This document shows positions 34,135 to 43,026 of a stretch of 57,396 nucleotides of DNA, in pieces (the stretch's first letter is position 1; each line of letters opens with the position of its first letter). The stretch covers positions 1 through 57,396 of the forward strand of contig JAFAWA010000314.1 of the NCBI GenBank assembly GCA_019242155.1, given 5' to 3'. This DNA is from Terriglobia bacterium. GTDB lineage: Bacteria; Acidobacteriota; Terriglobia; Bryobacterales; Bryobacteraceae. The notes below the pieces were generated by a model that had not been told where the DNA came from, searched no databases, and saw only the letters and a list, made by a program, of their open reading frames with translations. Both the position numbers and the translations under genes were made by a program.

Positions 34135-35147
34135 CACCCTGGCCGCAAGCCAGGATGCGCGCCGCAAACGAATTGCTTAGCGTCGTGCTGCCGGCTTACA
34201 ACGAAGAGAAGAACATTCGCGCGATGTACGGAGCGGTGCGTTCGGCGCTCTCCGAAGAAGCGATCGAGTTTGTTTTTGTAGACGACGGATCTTCAGACGG
34301 AACGGCTGACGCCGTCCGCGGGCTTCGCGAGGAGGGCGCTCCTGTCCGGCTGGTTCGCTTCGGCCGCAACTTTGGCCATCAGGCGGCGCTGTTTGCGGGC
34401 CTCGAAAGAGCGCACGGCAGCGCGATTATCATGATGGACTGCGATCTGCAGCATCCACCCGATTTGCTGCCCTGCATGACGCGGGCATGGCGCGGCGGCG
34501 CAAAAGTCGTACAGATGGTCCGTTTAAAGACGGAGGATGCGCATCTGTTTAAGAGAGTATCCTCGCGGCTATTCTACGCAGTGCTGAACTTTCTTAGCGA
34601 AGTGCCGGTGCAAGCGGCGGCTGCGGATTTTCAACTGCTCGACCGCCAGGTGGTCGATGCGGTTTTGCAGTTCAAGGATCGCAAACCGTTTGTTCGCGGC
34701 CTAATCTCCTGGTTGGGTTTTCCGGTCACTCGAATCGAGTACACTGCCTCCGCCCGCCACGCAGGCGTGAGCGGATACAGTCTGCGAAAAATGCTTCGCC
34801 TTTCCGTGCAGGCGATCACAGGCCTCTCGTCCAAACCCCTCCAGATTTCTTTCTATATGGGCCTGCTTAGCTCGGCATTCTGTTTAGCGTATGCGCTCTT
34901 TGCGGTAATTGGATACTTCAAGGGATTGACCATTCCGGGGTGGACCTCGGTGATTATCGTGGTGACTTTTTTAGGCGCAGTGCAACTCCTATCGGTCGGC
35001 ATCTTGGGTGAATATATCGCCCGGATTTACGAACAGTCGCGAGCCGTGCCGCGGTGCGTGGTGGTGGAGGCGGACGAGAGCATTCCGGAATGCTCGTCAT
35101 CGTTCGCGGCGCCCTATGCTCCGGAGTTCGGTAACTTCGCTGATTAG
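34131..35147 (+). CDS. Membrane glycosyltransferase family 2, DPM1/GtrB-like
   Basis: A 338-residue transferase of the polyprenyl-phosphate sugar type (ArnC/GtrB). It has VVLPAYNEEKNIRAMY, V-D-D-G-S-S-D-G-T, then M-D-C-D-L-Q-H-P-P (the D-x-D metal site) and R-x-x-F-x-x-x-L. Two C-terminal membrane helices (ISFYMGLLSSAFCLAYALF and SVIIVVTFLGAVQLLSVG) match the GtrB pattern. It would move a sugar to a lipid carrier for flipping to the periplasm. Start could be ATG 34131 (overlapping the fcl stop) or ATG 34155. It ends the gmd-fcl cluster. Confidence 0.9.
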   Translation: MTPWPQARMRAANELLSVVLPAYNEEKNIRAMYGAVRSALSEEAIEFVFVDDGSSDGTADAVRGLREEGAPVRLVRFGRNFGHQAALFAGLERAHGSAIIMMDCDLQHPPDLLPCMTRAWRGGAKVVQMVRLKTEDAHLFKRVSSRLFYAVLNFLSEVPVQAAAADFQLLDRQVVDAVLQFKDRKPFVRGLISWLGFPVTRIEYTASARHAGVSGYSLRKMLRLSVQAITGLSSKPLQISFYMGLLSSAFCLAYALFAVIGYFKGLTIPGWTSVIIVVTFLGAVQLLSVGILGEYIARIYEQSRAVPRCVVVEADESIPECSSSFAAPYAPEFGNFAD

Positions 35148-35222
35148 CGCGCGACACCGCGGCCCAGCCATGAGCGCTCTGACCTGGTACTTTAACGCGT
35201 TATCTTCCGTTTCACATTGCGT

Positions 35223-35239
35223 GAAGATGTGATATCTTC
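35223..35239. promoter_or_regulatory. GAAGAT-N5-ATCTTC dyad upstream of the fibre-like gene
   Basis: A perfect 6-bp inverted repeat with a five-base spacer, 45-61 bp upstream of the ATG of the S74-domain protein. It is a candidate operator; no regulator is tied to it and no clear -35/-10 pair was found beside it. Confidence 0.3.
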
Positions 35240-35283
35240 CAGTCATTCTGCCGTTTACTCAGTACTGGGACTTAGGAGCTACC

Positions 35284-37506
35284 ATGCGTTTGACGATTGC
35301 GCCTCTTGTCGGGACGTTCTGCCTTTTTTCGCTTGCACCCTTGTTCGCACAGCAGCCGGATCAAACCACGGCCAGTGTGCCCCGCCTGGTGCGGATCACC
35401 AACACTTTCCATCCTGCTAATGGGTTGCCGGTCGGGGCAACGGAAAGCGCCACCCTTTCGATATACAAGAAAGAGCAGGGCGGCACTCCGCTATGGCAGG
35501 AGACACAAAACGTGACTCTGGATGCCGAAGGCCATTACACCGCGATGCTGGGCGCGACTCAGAATGACGGCGTTCCGGTGGATCTGTTCTCTGCAACGGA
35601 GCCGCGATGGCTAGGGGTGCAGTTCAACCGGCCGGGGGAAGTGGAACAGCCACGGGTGCAGTTGGTGAGTGTGCCGTACGCCCTGCGCGCGTCGGACGCA
35701 GAAACGCTCGGCGGCAAGCCTGCATCGGCGTATGTGCTCGCGCCGTCGGCCTCGGGTACCTCCGGGGGAACGGCGGTAACCGCAGAGTCCGCGAATGTCA
35801 CGGTCACCTCCGCCAATCCGAAAGCTCTCAAACCCAAGGCCGATAGCGGAACCACCAACTGCATCGGCGTATTCACGGACGCCACCGACGTGGGATGTTC
35901 GGTGATGTGGCAGTCGGGGAGCAATATCGGAGTGAATATCACTTCACCGCTAGACACGTTACACGTCCAGGGAAGCTTTCGAATCGGTAACGGAGTTTTC
36001 GGTGCGAACGGATTCAGCTTCACCCAGGATAATAGCGGCAACCTGCAAGCTCAGTACAAGTATCCGACGCAGGTCTATTCGAACATCATGACCTGGGGCT
36101 ACAACGGCAACGTCGGCGTGGGAGCTGTCGCGCCGCTCGATACGTTACATGTCCAGGGCGGACTTCGCATCGGCAACGGAGTGTTTGGATCGAACGGCTT
36201 CACATTCACCCAGAATTCTACGGGCAATTTGCAGATTCAATACAAATATCCCTCCCTGGTATATTCCAATGTCATGACTCTGGGCTACAACGGCACCGTG
36301 GGAGTGGCAACCGTCACGCCCTTCGATACCTTGCATGTCCAAGGGGGATTCCGCATCGGCAACGGAATTTTCGGTTCGAATGGATTCAGCTTTACGCAGG
36401 ACGGCGCCGGCAACCTTCAAGTGCAGTACAAGTACCCGAGCCTGGTCTATTCGAACATCATGACCTTTGGTTACGGCGGAGCTGTCGGTTTTGGGAACAC
36501 GGCGCCTGCATGGCCGGTGGATGTCGCGGGGGATATTAACTTCACCGGAGCGCTACGCTTCCAATCCACGCCGCTGCTCCAGTTGCCCGGCGGCCTCACC
36601 ACCAACAATTTCGCAGCGGGAGCTTCGGCGTTGACGGGTAACAGCACAGGAACCTCGAACACGGCGGTCGGCAATCTGGCATTGACCAACAACTCGTCCG
36701 GAGTTGCCAACACGGGTATAGGTCCTGGAGCTCTGCAGCTCAATGTTTCGGGGAACTACAACACCGGTGTCGGCCAAGCCGCGCTTCAATTCAGCACAGG
36801 CAGCGCAAACACGGGAGTCGGTTCTCTATCGCTGAATCAGGAAGTAAGCGGGTCCAACAACACAGCTATCGGAGCCGGGTCCCTAGAGGCTCTTCAAACT
36901 GGGACCGGAAACACCGGCATCGGTTTCAACGCCGGCGGCTACCTTACCAGCGGCAGCAACAATATCTATATCGGCAACCTGGGCACTGCGGGCGAGAACG
37001 GGACACTCAGAATCGGCACAGCGGGGACGCAGACTTCGCTTTATCTTGCCGGCGTGACCGCCAGTTCGCTCCCGAACGGAGCGCCGCTCGTGTGGGACAC
37101 GACGACGAATCAAGTGGGCTACACCTCCTCTTCCCGCCGCTACAAAGAGGACATCGCGGACATGGGGGAGGTAACCAGCGGACTGATGCAGTTGCGCCCG
37201 GTCACCTTCCGTTACCGGCAGCCGTCGACTGACGGTTCGAAGCCGGTTCAATACGGTCTGATTGCCGAGGAGGTGGAAGAGATCTATCCCGATCTGGTGG
37301 CGCACTCCGCTGACGGCCAGGTTGAGACAGTAAAATACCAGGTGTTGGATTCGATGCTGCTCAACGAAGTGCAACGGCAGCATCGCGAAATCGGAGCGCA
37401 GAGAGATCAGATCCGAGGGCTGGAACAGCAAAACCAGATGCTGCAGGACAGGCTGGCACGGCTCGAGGCAGCGATCGCCGCAGCCGCGGGTGCGCAGGGA
37501 AAATAG
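35284..37506 (+). CDS. Secreted fibre-like protein with C-terminal S74 self-cleaving chaperone domain
   Basis: A 740-residue protein with a signal peptide (APLVGTFCLFSLAPLFA) and AGGAG six bases before the ATG. Regions in order: an N-terminal beta domain (~25-190); three 62-residue repeats (L-D-T-L-H-V-Q-G...); a stalk of short repeats of the type N-T-A-V-G/N-T-G-I-G-x-G-A-L (445-580), like trimeric adhesin and phage tail stalks; then SSRRYKEDI (S617 and K621, the S74 dyad), YGLIAEEVEEIYPDLV, and a C-terminal coiled coil (HREIGAQRDQIRGLEQQNQ). S74 domains trimerise the fibre and cut themselves off. It could be a cell-surface fibre. It follows the glycan cluster. Confidence 0.85.
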   Translation: MRLTIAPLVGTFCLFSLAPLFAQQPDQTTASVPRLVRITNTFHPANGLPVGATESATLSIYKKEQGGTPLWQETQNVTLDAEGHYTAMLGATQNDGVPVDLFSATEPRWLGVQFNRPGEVEQPRVQLVSVPYALRASDAETLGGKPASAYVLAPSASGTSGGTAVTAESANVTVTSANPKALKPKADSGTTNCIGVFTDATDVGCSVMWQSGSNIGVNITSPLDTLHVQGSFRIGNGVFGANGFSFTQDNSGNLQAQYKYPTQVYSNIMTWGYNGNVGVGAVAPLDTLHVQGGLRIGNGVFGSNGFTFTQNSTGNLQIQYKYPSLVYSNVMTLGYNGTVGVATVTPFDTLHVQGGFRIGNGIFGSNGFSFTQDGAGNLQVQYKYPSLVYSNIMTFGYGGAVGFGNTAPAWPVDVAGDINFTGALRFQSTPLLQLPGGLTTNNFAAGASALTGNSTGTSNTAVGNLALTNNSSGVANTGIGPGALQLNVSGNYNTGVGQAALQFSTGSANTGVGSLSLNQEVSGSNNTAIGAGSLEALQTGTGNTGIGFNAGGYLTSGSNNIYIGNLGTAGENGTLRIGTAGTQTSLYLAGVTASSLPNGAPLVWDTTTNQVGYTSSSRRYKEDIADMGEVTSGLMQLRPVTFRYRQPSTDGSKPVQYGLIAEEVEEIYPDLVAHSADGQVETVKYQVLDSMLLNEVQRQHREIGAQRDQIRGLEQQNQMLQDRLARLEAAIAAAAGAQGK
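35953..36510 (+). repeat. Three tandem 186-bp coding repeats
   Basis: Copies begin at 35953, 36139 and 36325, each spaced by exactly 186 bp (62 codons). The first two openings read GACACGTTACACGTCCAG and GATACGTTACATGTCCAG. The third ends less similarly. They encode the beta repeats of the fibre protein and look like internal gene duplication. Confidence 0.85.
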
Positions 37507-37532
37507 TAGCGGACATCGGCAAGAAAGAAGGA

Positions 37533-37567
37533 CGGGTGGGTCTGGACCTCGAGGCCCGGGCCACCCG
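37533..37567. terminator. Hairpin between convergent fibre and kinase genes
   Basis: CGGGTGG (37533-37539) pairs with CCACCCG (37561-37567) around a GC-rich interior that can pair further. It lies between the fibre gene stop (+) and the last stressosome-operon gene (-). No T-run follows, so its strength is doubtful. Confidence 0.4.
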
Positions 37568-37588
37568 ATCGATCGCCGCTCGGCAGTG

Positions 37589-39436
37589 TTAATTAGTGTG
37601 CGCGACCGAGCCTAACGCCGTGCGTACTCTTTCGATGAGTTGGCGCGCGGTATACGGCTTCTGGAGAAAGCCGGAGATTGGCTTGTGCCGGAATCGTTCC
37701 AGGATCTCGCGCTGATCGTAGCCGGTCGAGAGAATCACGTTGATTCCGGGATGGACACGCATGATCTCGTCGATCGCTTCTTCGCCGTTCATGACCGGCA
37801 TGGTTAAATCCAGGACGACGACACCGATTTCCGGGCACTGCCGCACGCATTGAATGGCCTCGAGACCATTCGAAGCCAAGGTTACCCGAAATTGCTGAAG
37901 AGTCAGCGCCGCCTCGGCTAGCCGGCGCACCATCTCTTCGTCATCAACTACCAGAACCATGTTGCGGGTGGGCGCGGCCGGCTCGGCCGGTTGCGGAACT
38001 TTGTGAATCTCACCAACGGACGGTAAAGTGAGTCGGAACGTGCTTCCCTGCCCGGGAGAACTGACCACATCGATTTGACCGGCGTGGCCGCGTGCAATAC
38101 CGGCAACGGCCGCGAGTCCAAGGCCGCGCCCGGTAAACTTGGTGGTGAAAAAGGGATCGAAGATACGCGACTTGGTGGCTTCATCCATGCCGCAACCCGT
38201 ATCTTCCACTTCGAGAAACACCCGGTCGCCCGAGGCGGTCGCGCCTGTGCGGATGGTGATGCATCCGGCTTCGTCCCCAATTGCCTCGGCGGCATTGTTC
38301 ACAAGGTTCATCAATACCTGTTGGACCTGGCCGGAATCCGCTTCCAACTCGGGGAGATTCGAAATTAACTCATACGCTACCCGCACTTTCTTCGGCAGCG
38401 CTGCTTCGATCAACTTCTGCGTGTCGGAAACTACCTGGGAGAGTTGGATGCGGCGCAGGAAGTGACGGCCCTTACCGGCATAGGCAAGCAGTTGCGCGGT
38501 CAAATCGGCGGCTCGCTGGCTGGCGCGCATAATCTCCGAGAGCCGGTCGTGCAACACACGATCGAGCGGGACTCCCATGGCGAGGCTCGCATTGCCCATG
38601 ATGCTGGTGAGCAGATTGTTATAGTCATGAGCGACTCCGGCCGCGAGCGTGCCGATGGTTTCGAATTTCTGACTCTCGCGAAACTGTTCCTCAAGCCGGC
38701 GTGTCTCGGTGATGTCACTGACAATCAGAACCGCGCCGGTGGCCGCGCCGCCTTCATCGAGCATGGGATCTACAGTGACGCTCAACGACTTGGCGCCATG
38801 TTCCACTTGGGACATTTCGCGATGGCGGCTCTTGAAGGCGCGGAGTAGGGGAAGGCTGTTTCCGAGGCCGGCCTCATACCACAGCTCGGAGCAGAGCCGG
38901 CCGGTTAATTCGCCGGACAAAGCGCCGAGCAGTTGCGCAAAGTTCCGGTTCGAACGATGGATTCGCCCTTCGAAATCCACCACGGCTACGCCGTCATGAA
39001 TGGCGGCAAAGGTCGCCTGCCATTCGAGGGCCATTTTGTTGGCCGCCTCTTCCGCCTTGCGGGCGCGCAGAACAGCTCTAACCGTCGCGATCAACACTTC
39101 CGGTTCGACCGGTTCCACCAGGTAGCTTTCGGCTCCGCCCTCGAGACCCCGGGCGCGCTCGGCTGCGCTGATACAGGAGGCGCTGACGTGGACCACGGGG
39201 ATGCGGGCGGTAGACTGTTCGGTTTTCAATTGGCGGCAGACTTCGAAGCCGTCAATATCGGGCAGGTTCAGATCTAGAAGGATCAGATCGGGAGCTTCGG
39301 CGCGGGCGAGGGAGAGGGCTTCGGTGCCGTTAATGGCCTCGCGCACGCGAAAGTTGGCGCGCTCCAGAATGCGGGACACCGCATAGCGGCACATCTCATT
39401 ATCGTCGACGTTCAATATGACGGGAAGCGCACCCAT
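37589..39436 (-). CDS. Receiver-PAS-histidine kinase-receiver hybrid
   Basis: A soluble 615-residue hybrid. Order: N-terminal receiver (~5-125, NVDDNEMCRYAV, phosphorylation Asp in LILLDLNLPDIDG), PAS domain (~140-255, FAAIHDGVAVVDFEGRI), phospho-acceptor domain (AAGVAHDYNNLLTSIMG), HATPase (N-box LMNLVNNAAEAI, GRGLGLAAV) and a second receiver (VVLDLTMPVMNG, K-P-Y). It is the last gene of the six-gene stressosome operon, 20 bp after the RsbT-like kinase gene. Its N-terminal receiver could accept phosphate from that kinase, and the rest would pass the signal on. Output regulators are not in the operon. Confidence 0.9.
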   Translation of the reverse strand: MGALPVILNVDDNEMCRYAVSRILERANFRVREAINGTEALSLARAEAPDLILLDLNLPDIDGFEVCRQLKTEQSTARIPVVHVSASCISAAERARGLEGGAESYLVEPVEPEVLIATVRAVLRARKAEEAANKMALEWQATFAAIHDGVAVVDFEGRIHRSNRNFAQLLGALSGELTGRLCSELWYEAGLGNSLPLLRAFKSRHREMSQVEHGAKSLSVTVDPMLDEGGAATGAVLIVSDITETRRLEEQFRESQKFETIGTLAAGVAHDYNNLLTSIMGNASLAMGVPLDRVLHDRLSEIMRASQRAADLTAQLLAYAGKGRHFLRRIQLSQVVSDTQKLIEAALPKKVRVAYELISNLPELEADSGQVQQVLMNLVNNAAEAIGDEAGCITIRTGATASGDRVFLEVEDTGCGMDEATKSRIFDPFFTTKFTGRGLGLAAVAGIARGHAGQIDVVSSPGQGSTFRLTLPSVGEIHKVPQPAEPAAPTRNMVLVVDDEEMVRRLAEAALTLQQFRVTLASNGLEAIQCVRQCPEIGVVVLDLTMPVMNGEEAIDEIMRVHPGINVILSTGYDQREILERFRHKPISGFLQKPYTARQLIERVRTALGSVAHTN

Positions 39437-39456
39437 AAGAATCCTTGACGACTCCC

Positions 39457-41238
39457 TTAGCCGCGGCCTGCCGATTGAGGCATTCGCATACGGCCGGGTT
39501 GGCCGGGTTTCAGTACCGAGTCCAGGCCCGCACGGATCTTCAAACAGGCATCGGGATCGGAGAGCATCTCTTTCGAATACACGGCCTCGGCCTCCAGGTT
39601 CAGAGTGTCCCGCTCTTCTTTGGTCAAGGCTCTGGCAGTCATGATAAAGACTGGAATATCCCGAGTGGCTGCGTCGGCTTTAATCTGATGCAGCACCTCA
39701 AATCCGCTCAAGTCGTCCATTCGAAGATCGAGCAGAATTGCCCTGGGTTTTAATTTGCGCGCCAGTTCCAACCCTTCGCGGCCGCCGGAGGCTTCAGCGT
39801 ATTGAAATGCCGAACCCAAGCATTGACGAACCAAGTAGCGCGGCACTTCCTCGTCATCGATCAACAGAATGTCGCAGCCCTCGACGGCCGCACGGCGGTC
39901 CGCGCTTTCGTAAACCACCGGAATCTCGGCGTAGAAAATAGATCCCTTGCCTATGGTGCTTTCCACCCGTACGTCTCCCCCAAGCAGCACCGCGAGACCT
40001 TTCGAGAGCGGGAGACCCAAACCGGTGCCTTTCAACCGCGACTGAAGGGGAGCATCGATCTGGGCGAACTCCTGGAAAATCAATTCCAAATGTTCCGGAG
40101 CGATTCCGATGCCGGTGTCGGCGACGGAAAAGAGGGCATTACGGCCGTCACTGCTGAGCCGGACCGATACCCGCACCACCCCCCGCTCGGTGAACTTCAA
40201 AGCATTGGCGATGAGATTTCGAAGAATCTGCGCGACCTTGGATTCGTCTGTGTCCAGGACCGGGAAATTATCGGGCTCTTCGAAGATCAGCTCTACTGCG
40301 CCGCTGACCTGTAAAGGCCGAAGCACGCCGCGGAGCGCACCAAAAAGATTGGTCACGTGAAACTTGGCGGGGCGAACCACGGATTTGCCGGCCTCCACGC
40401 GCGCGAGGTCCAGAAGGTCGTTCACCATCTCGAGGAGGTTCTCGGCGGATTTTCGTATGTAATGCGCCTGCTTCTTTTGCTCCGGTGTAAGCGTACCATC
40501 GGTTTGATCGAGTAGCAGGCGGCTGAGCGCCATGATGGAAGTCAAAGGGGTGCGGAACTCATGGCTCATGTGAGAGAGAAACCGCGATTTGGTCTGATCC
40601 GCGCGCCGCAGCCGGTCGGCTTTCTCCTCGAGCTCGGCGTACAGCGCAACTACGCCGCGGTTGGTATCTTCGAGTTCGGCGTTCAAGGTTTCCAGGTCTT
40701 CTTGGCGCGCCCGCAATTCTGCCATGAAGCGCAGCAGTTCCTGGTTCTGGTGGATGAATTCATCGAGCAGATTCCGCGGCCCGACGCTCGCAAGTTCTTT
40801 CGCCAGGGTGGCGGTGCGCCGGGGCGTGAGACGAGGTGAGCCTCCGGGCACACGCCTGGAAAGCTTGACCACGGTGGGACTTCCTGGTGCCGATTCGATT
40901 TGAAAATCGTCCATCAAGCGGCGGGCGGCGAGAATTCCCAATCCCGCGCCGGAGTTGGGGGACGAACCTGCCAACACTTTCTTGACATCCGCGATTCCGG
41001 GACCTTCGTCGGAGATTCGTATGGTGTACCAACCAGCGGCAGCATCCAGGAGGTAATCCACTTTTCCTCCTCCGGCGTACTGCTGGGCGTTACGGGCGAT
41101 CTCGGAAACGGCCGCGGCGATGCGCGTCTGGTCGTTACCGTCGAAATCCAATAGTTTGGCTATTTCGCGCGCTGCCTGGCGGGCGGCGACCACGTCCTCA
41201 TCGGTGTGTACTGGTAGGGAATAGAGCAACTCAGTCAT
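39457..41238 (-). CDS. Hybrid histidine kinase with N-terminal RsbT-like ATPase domain
   Basis: Predicted ~593 residues from the ATG at 41238, which overlaps the previous stop (ATGA). The N-terminal ~125 residues are an RsbT/anti-sigma-type HATPase (VSEIARNAQQYAGGGKV, DEGPGIADVKKVL, G-A-G-L-G-I-L-A-A-R-R-L). Then come a coiled coil (RARQEDLETLNAELEDTNRG), the phospho-acceptor domain (FLSHMSHEFRTPLTSIM), a second HATPase (ADTGIGIAPEHLELIFQEF, KGTGLGLPLSKGLA) and a receiver (ILLIDDEEVPR, ILLDLRMDDLSG). Fusion of a stressosome-type switch ATPase to a classical hybrid kinase is the notable feature, and suggests that stressosome output directly controls a phosphorelay. Confidence 0.88.
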   Translation of the reverse strand: MTELLYSLPVHTDEDVVAARQAAREIAKLLDFDGNDQTRIAAAVSEIARNAQQYAGGGKVDYLLDAAAGWYTIRISDEGPGIADVKKVLAGSSPNSGAGLGILAARRLMDDFQIESAPGSPTVVKLSRRVPGGSPRLTPRRTATLAKELASVGPRNLLDEFIHQNQELLRFMAELRARQEDLETLNAELEDTNRGVVALYAELEEKADRLRRADQTKSRFLSHMSHEFRTPLTSIMALSRLLLDQTDGTLTPEQKKQAHYIRKSAENLLEMVNDLLDLARVEAGKSVVRPAKFHVTNLFGALRGVLRPLQVSGAVELIFEEPDNFPVLDTDESKVAQILRNLIANALKFTERGVVRVSVRLSSDGRNALFSVADTGIGIAPEHLELIFQEFAQIDAPLQSRLKGTGLGLPLSKGLAVLLGGDVRVESTIGKGSIFYAEIPVVYESADRRAAVEGCDILLIDDEEVPRYLVRQCLGSAFQYAEASGGREGLELARKLKPRAILLDLRMDDLSGFEVLHQIKADAATRDIPVFIMTARALTKEERDTLNLEAEAVYSKEMLSDPDACLKIRAGLDSVLKPGQPGRMRMPQSAGRG

Positions 41239-42251
41239 CGCATAATCTCTCGTGCCAGGACAACTGTCGCGTCGTCGTGGCCGCGTTTCCAATCACGGTA
41301 TAAAGTTCCAGCAATCAACGAAACATCGTGTGAGAGCAGCCCGGCGTATGATTCCAGAGACCAGTGCGTGGAGAGTCCATCCGAGTATAGCAACAGCGTC
41401 GCGTCCGCCGACCATGGGAACGTGAACTCCCGAACAGAGGTTATCCGGCTCCCGACAATTCCCGGCAATGAGACCATCTGGCGAGAACCGCCGGAGCTAT
41501 ATACCGTGCCGCTAATGTTGCCGACGCCGGCAAAGCGGAGTTGGTTCGCGGCCGCGTCAATGCGGGCGACCGCGGCCGCGGCGCCGCGTGTGGCTCGCAG
41601 CGCTTGATGTAGCGATTGCATAAGGGATGCGGGTTCCTCTTCAGGCGAGGCGCGAAATGCTTCAATTGCCGCCTGGGCCGATCGGGCTGCCCCTAGGCCA
41701 TGGCCGAGACCATCCACTACCAGGACGTTTAGGAATTCAGGCGTCTGGTAAGCCGCCCACGCATCGCCCGAGGCCTCCTCGCCGGGTTTAGCGACGCTGA
41801 CCCCGCCTACCTCAAACCGTTCGATTTCTGATGACTTGGCCTGAGGGTTCTTCCAAAAACGTGCCAGTAGCGCAGTGCCCTCACCCTCCTGAGTGTAGAC
41901 GTCGCAATGAGATGAGAGGCGCGCCACGGCCCCGAGGCCGCCCCCGGGAGTGCCGGCGGTCGAGAAACCATCCTCGAAGCATTGGGCCATATTTCGCATT
42001 CCCGGTCCCTTGTCGAGAGCAAATACCTCGATTCCGGAGCCCTTTGCGCCTTCAATCACCGATAACAAGATCTCTCCGCCTCGGCCATGTTTTACCAAAT
42101 TGGACGCACATTCGGTGACTACCAAAGCCACGCGGCCTGTCTCTGTCGAATCAAAGCCCAGGGTGGCAGCCAAGCTCGCGGCCGTGCGGCGGGCTTCCCC
42201 GGCCTGATCCGAAGCGTCTACTATTATTGAGAGAGTACTTAGAGCTTCCAT
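41235..42251 (-). CDS. RsbT-like ATPase fused to PP2C (RsbX/SpoIIE-like) phosphatase
   Basis: A 338-residue fusion. The first ~135 residues form an anti-sigma-type HATPase (VVTECASNLVKHGRGGEIL, D-K-G-P-G-M, GGGLGAVARL). Residues ~145-335 form a compact PP2C phosphatase: DAWAAYQTPEFLNVLVVDGLGHG with metal-binding Asp, A-G-V-G-N-I-S-G, L-Y-S-D-G-L and H-D-D-A-T-V-V. In Bacillus, RsbX dephosphorylates RsbS and RsbR to reset the stressosome; a similar role is inferred. It overlaps rsbT by 13 bases and the next kinase by four. Confidence 0.88.
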   Translation of the reverse strand: MEALSTLSIIVDASDQAGEARRTAASLAATLGFDSTETGRVALVVTECASNLVKHGRGGEILLSVIEGAKGSGIEVFALDKGPGMRNMAQCFEDGFSTAGTPGGGLGAVARLSSHCDVYTQEGEGTALLARFWKNPQAKSSEIERFEVGGVSVAKPGEEASGDAWAAYQTPEFLNVLVVDGLGHGLGAARSAQAAIEAFRASPEEEPASLMQSLHQALRATRGAAAAVARIDAAANQLRFAGVGNISGTVYSSGGSRQMVSLPGIVGSRITSVREFTFPWSADATLLLYSDGLSTHWSLESYAGLLSHDVSLIAGTLYRDWKRGHDDATVVLAREIMR

Positions 42252-42670
42252 CGAATCAGCGTGATGCGCGTGCCTTCGCCGGGGCGGGAGACGATTTCGA
42301 ATTCGTTCGAGAGCCGGCGCGCGCCGCCCAATCCCAAACCGAGGCCATTGCCGGTGGTGAACCCATCTTGCAAGGCGCGTTCTATATCCGGGATGCCGGG
42401 CCCCTGATCCTCAAAGATCAGGCGCACGCCGCGGCGTGGATTGGATTCGAGGACTTCAATCCGGACCCAGCCTCCTCCTCCATAGATCAGTGTGTTCCGC
42501 GCAATTTCGCTCGCCGCGGTAACGATCTTGGTCTGGTCCACAAGGGACATGCCCAGTTGCTTCGCGAAATCGCGAACCGTCTGGCGAATCAGAACCACAT
42601 CTTCTTGCGCCCTTATGGGCAGACGTTCAGCGTTGTGAGCCTGGGCCGCCATAAGTCGCTTCGCTTTCAT
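42239..42670 (-). CDS. rsbT: Serine/threonine switch kinase RsbT
   Basis: A 143-residue HATPase-fold kinase with VTAASEIARNTLIYGGGG (N-box), F-E-D-Q-G-P-G-I-P-D (G1), and N-G-L-G-L-G-L-G-G-A-R-R-L (G2). In the Bacillus stressosome RsbT phosphorylates RsbS and RsbR and is then released to activate its target. It overlaps rsbS by 44 bases, an unusually long overlap for the pair. It is the first of three RsbT-like ATPase modules in this operon. Confidence 0.93.
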   Translation of the reverse strand: MKAKRLMAAQAHNAERLPIRAQEDVVLIRQTVRDFAKQLGMSLVDQTKIVTAASEIARNTLIYGGGGWVRIEVLESNPRRGVRLIFEDQGPGIPDIERALQDGFTTGNGLGLGLGGARRLSNEFEIVSRPGEGTRITLIRWKL

Positions 42671-43022
42671 CGACGGACGCGCGCAGCAGTTCCATGCCGC
42701 GCTCCACGTTCAAAGCAGTGCGTACGCCCTTCAGAGACAGGCCCAGTTCTACGAGCGTGATGGCCACTGAAGGTTGCATTCCGACGACCACCGTCTCGGC
42801 CCCTAGAATGCGTGACATACCGGCGATTTCGCCCAACATTCGTCCGATGAACGAATCCACCATTTCGAGCGAAGAGATGTCGATCAGTACTCCCGTGGCG
42901 CCGCCGGCCGCGATCCGCCCGGTCAGGTCTTCTTGCAGCATCATCGCCAGCCGGTCGTGCATGTCCACCTGGATGGTTACCAGGAGGAAAGGGCCCATCT
43001 TTAGAATTGGTATCCGGTCCAT
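42627..43022 (-). CDS. rsbS: Stressosome STAS protein RsbS
   Basis: A single STAS-domain protein of 131 residues (PILKMGPFLLVTIQVDMHD at the start). The phospho-acceptor Ser of the family is kept: S57 in EMVDSFIGRML. The second conserved loop reads VVVGMQPSVAITLVELG. RsbS with RsbR forms the large icosahedral stressosome that holds RsbT in unstressed cells. It lies 4 bp after rsbR and overlaps rsbT. Confidence 0.93.
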   Translation of the reverse strand: MDRIPILKMGPFLLVTIQVDMHDRLAMMLQEDLTGRIAAGGATGVLIDISSLEMVDSFIGRMLGEIAGMSRILGAETVVVGMQPSVAITLVELGLSLKGVRTALNVERGMELLRASVDESEATYGGPGSQR

Positions 43023-43026
43023 GGTT

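Noticed and set aside
35211-35240. Sigma-70 promoter before the fibre gene
   Set aside because: TTCACA and GATATC are 14 bp apart, and 17-bp spacing gives no -10 match.
35953-36510. 186-bp repeats as a mobile or satellite element
   Set aside because: They are in frame and encode matching protein repeats, so internal gene duplication explains them.
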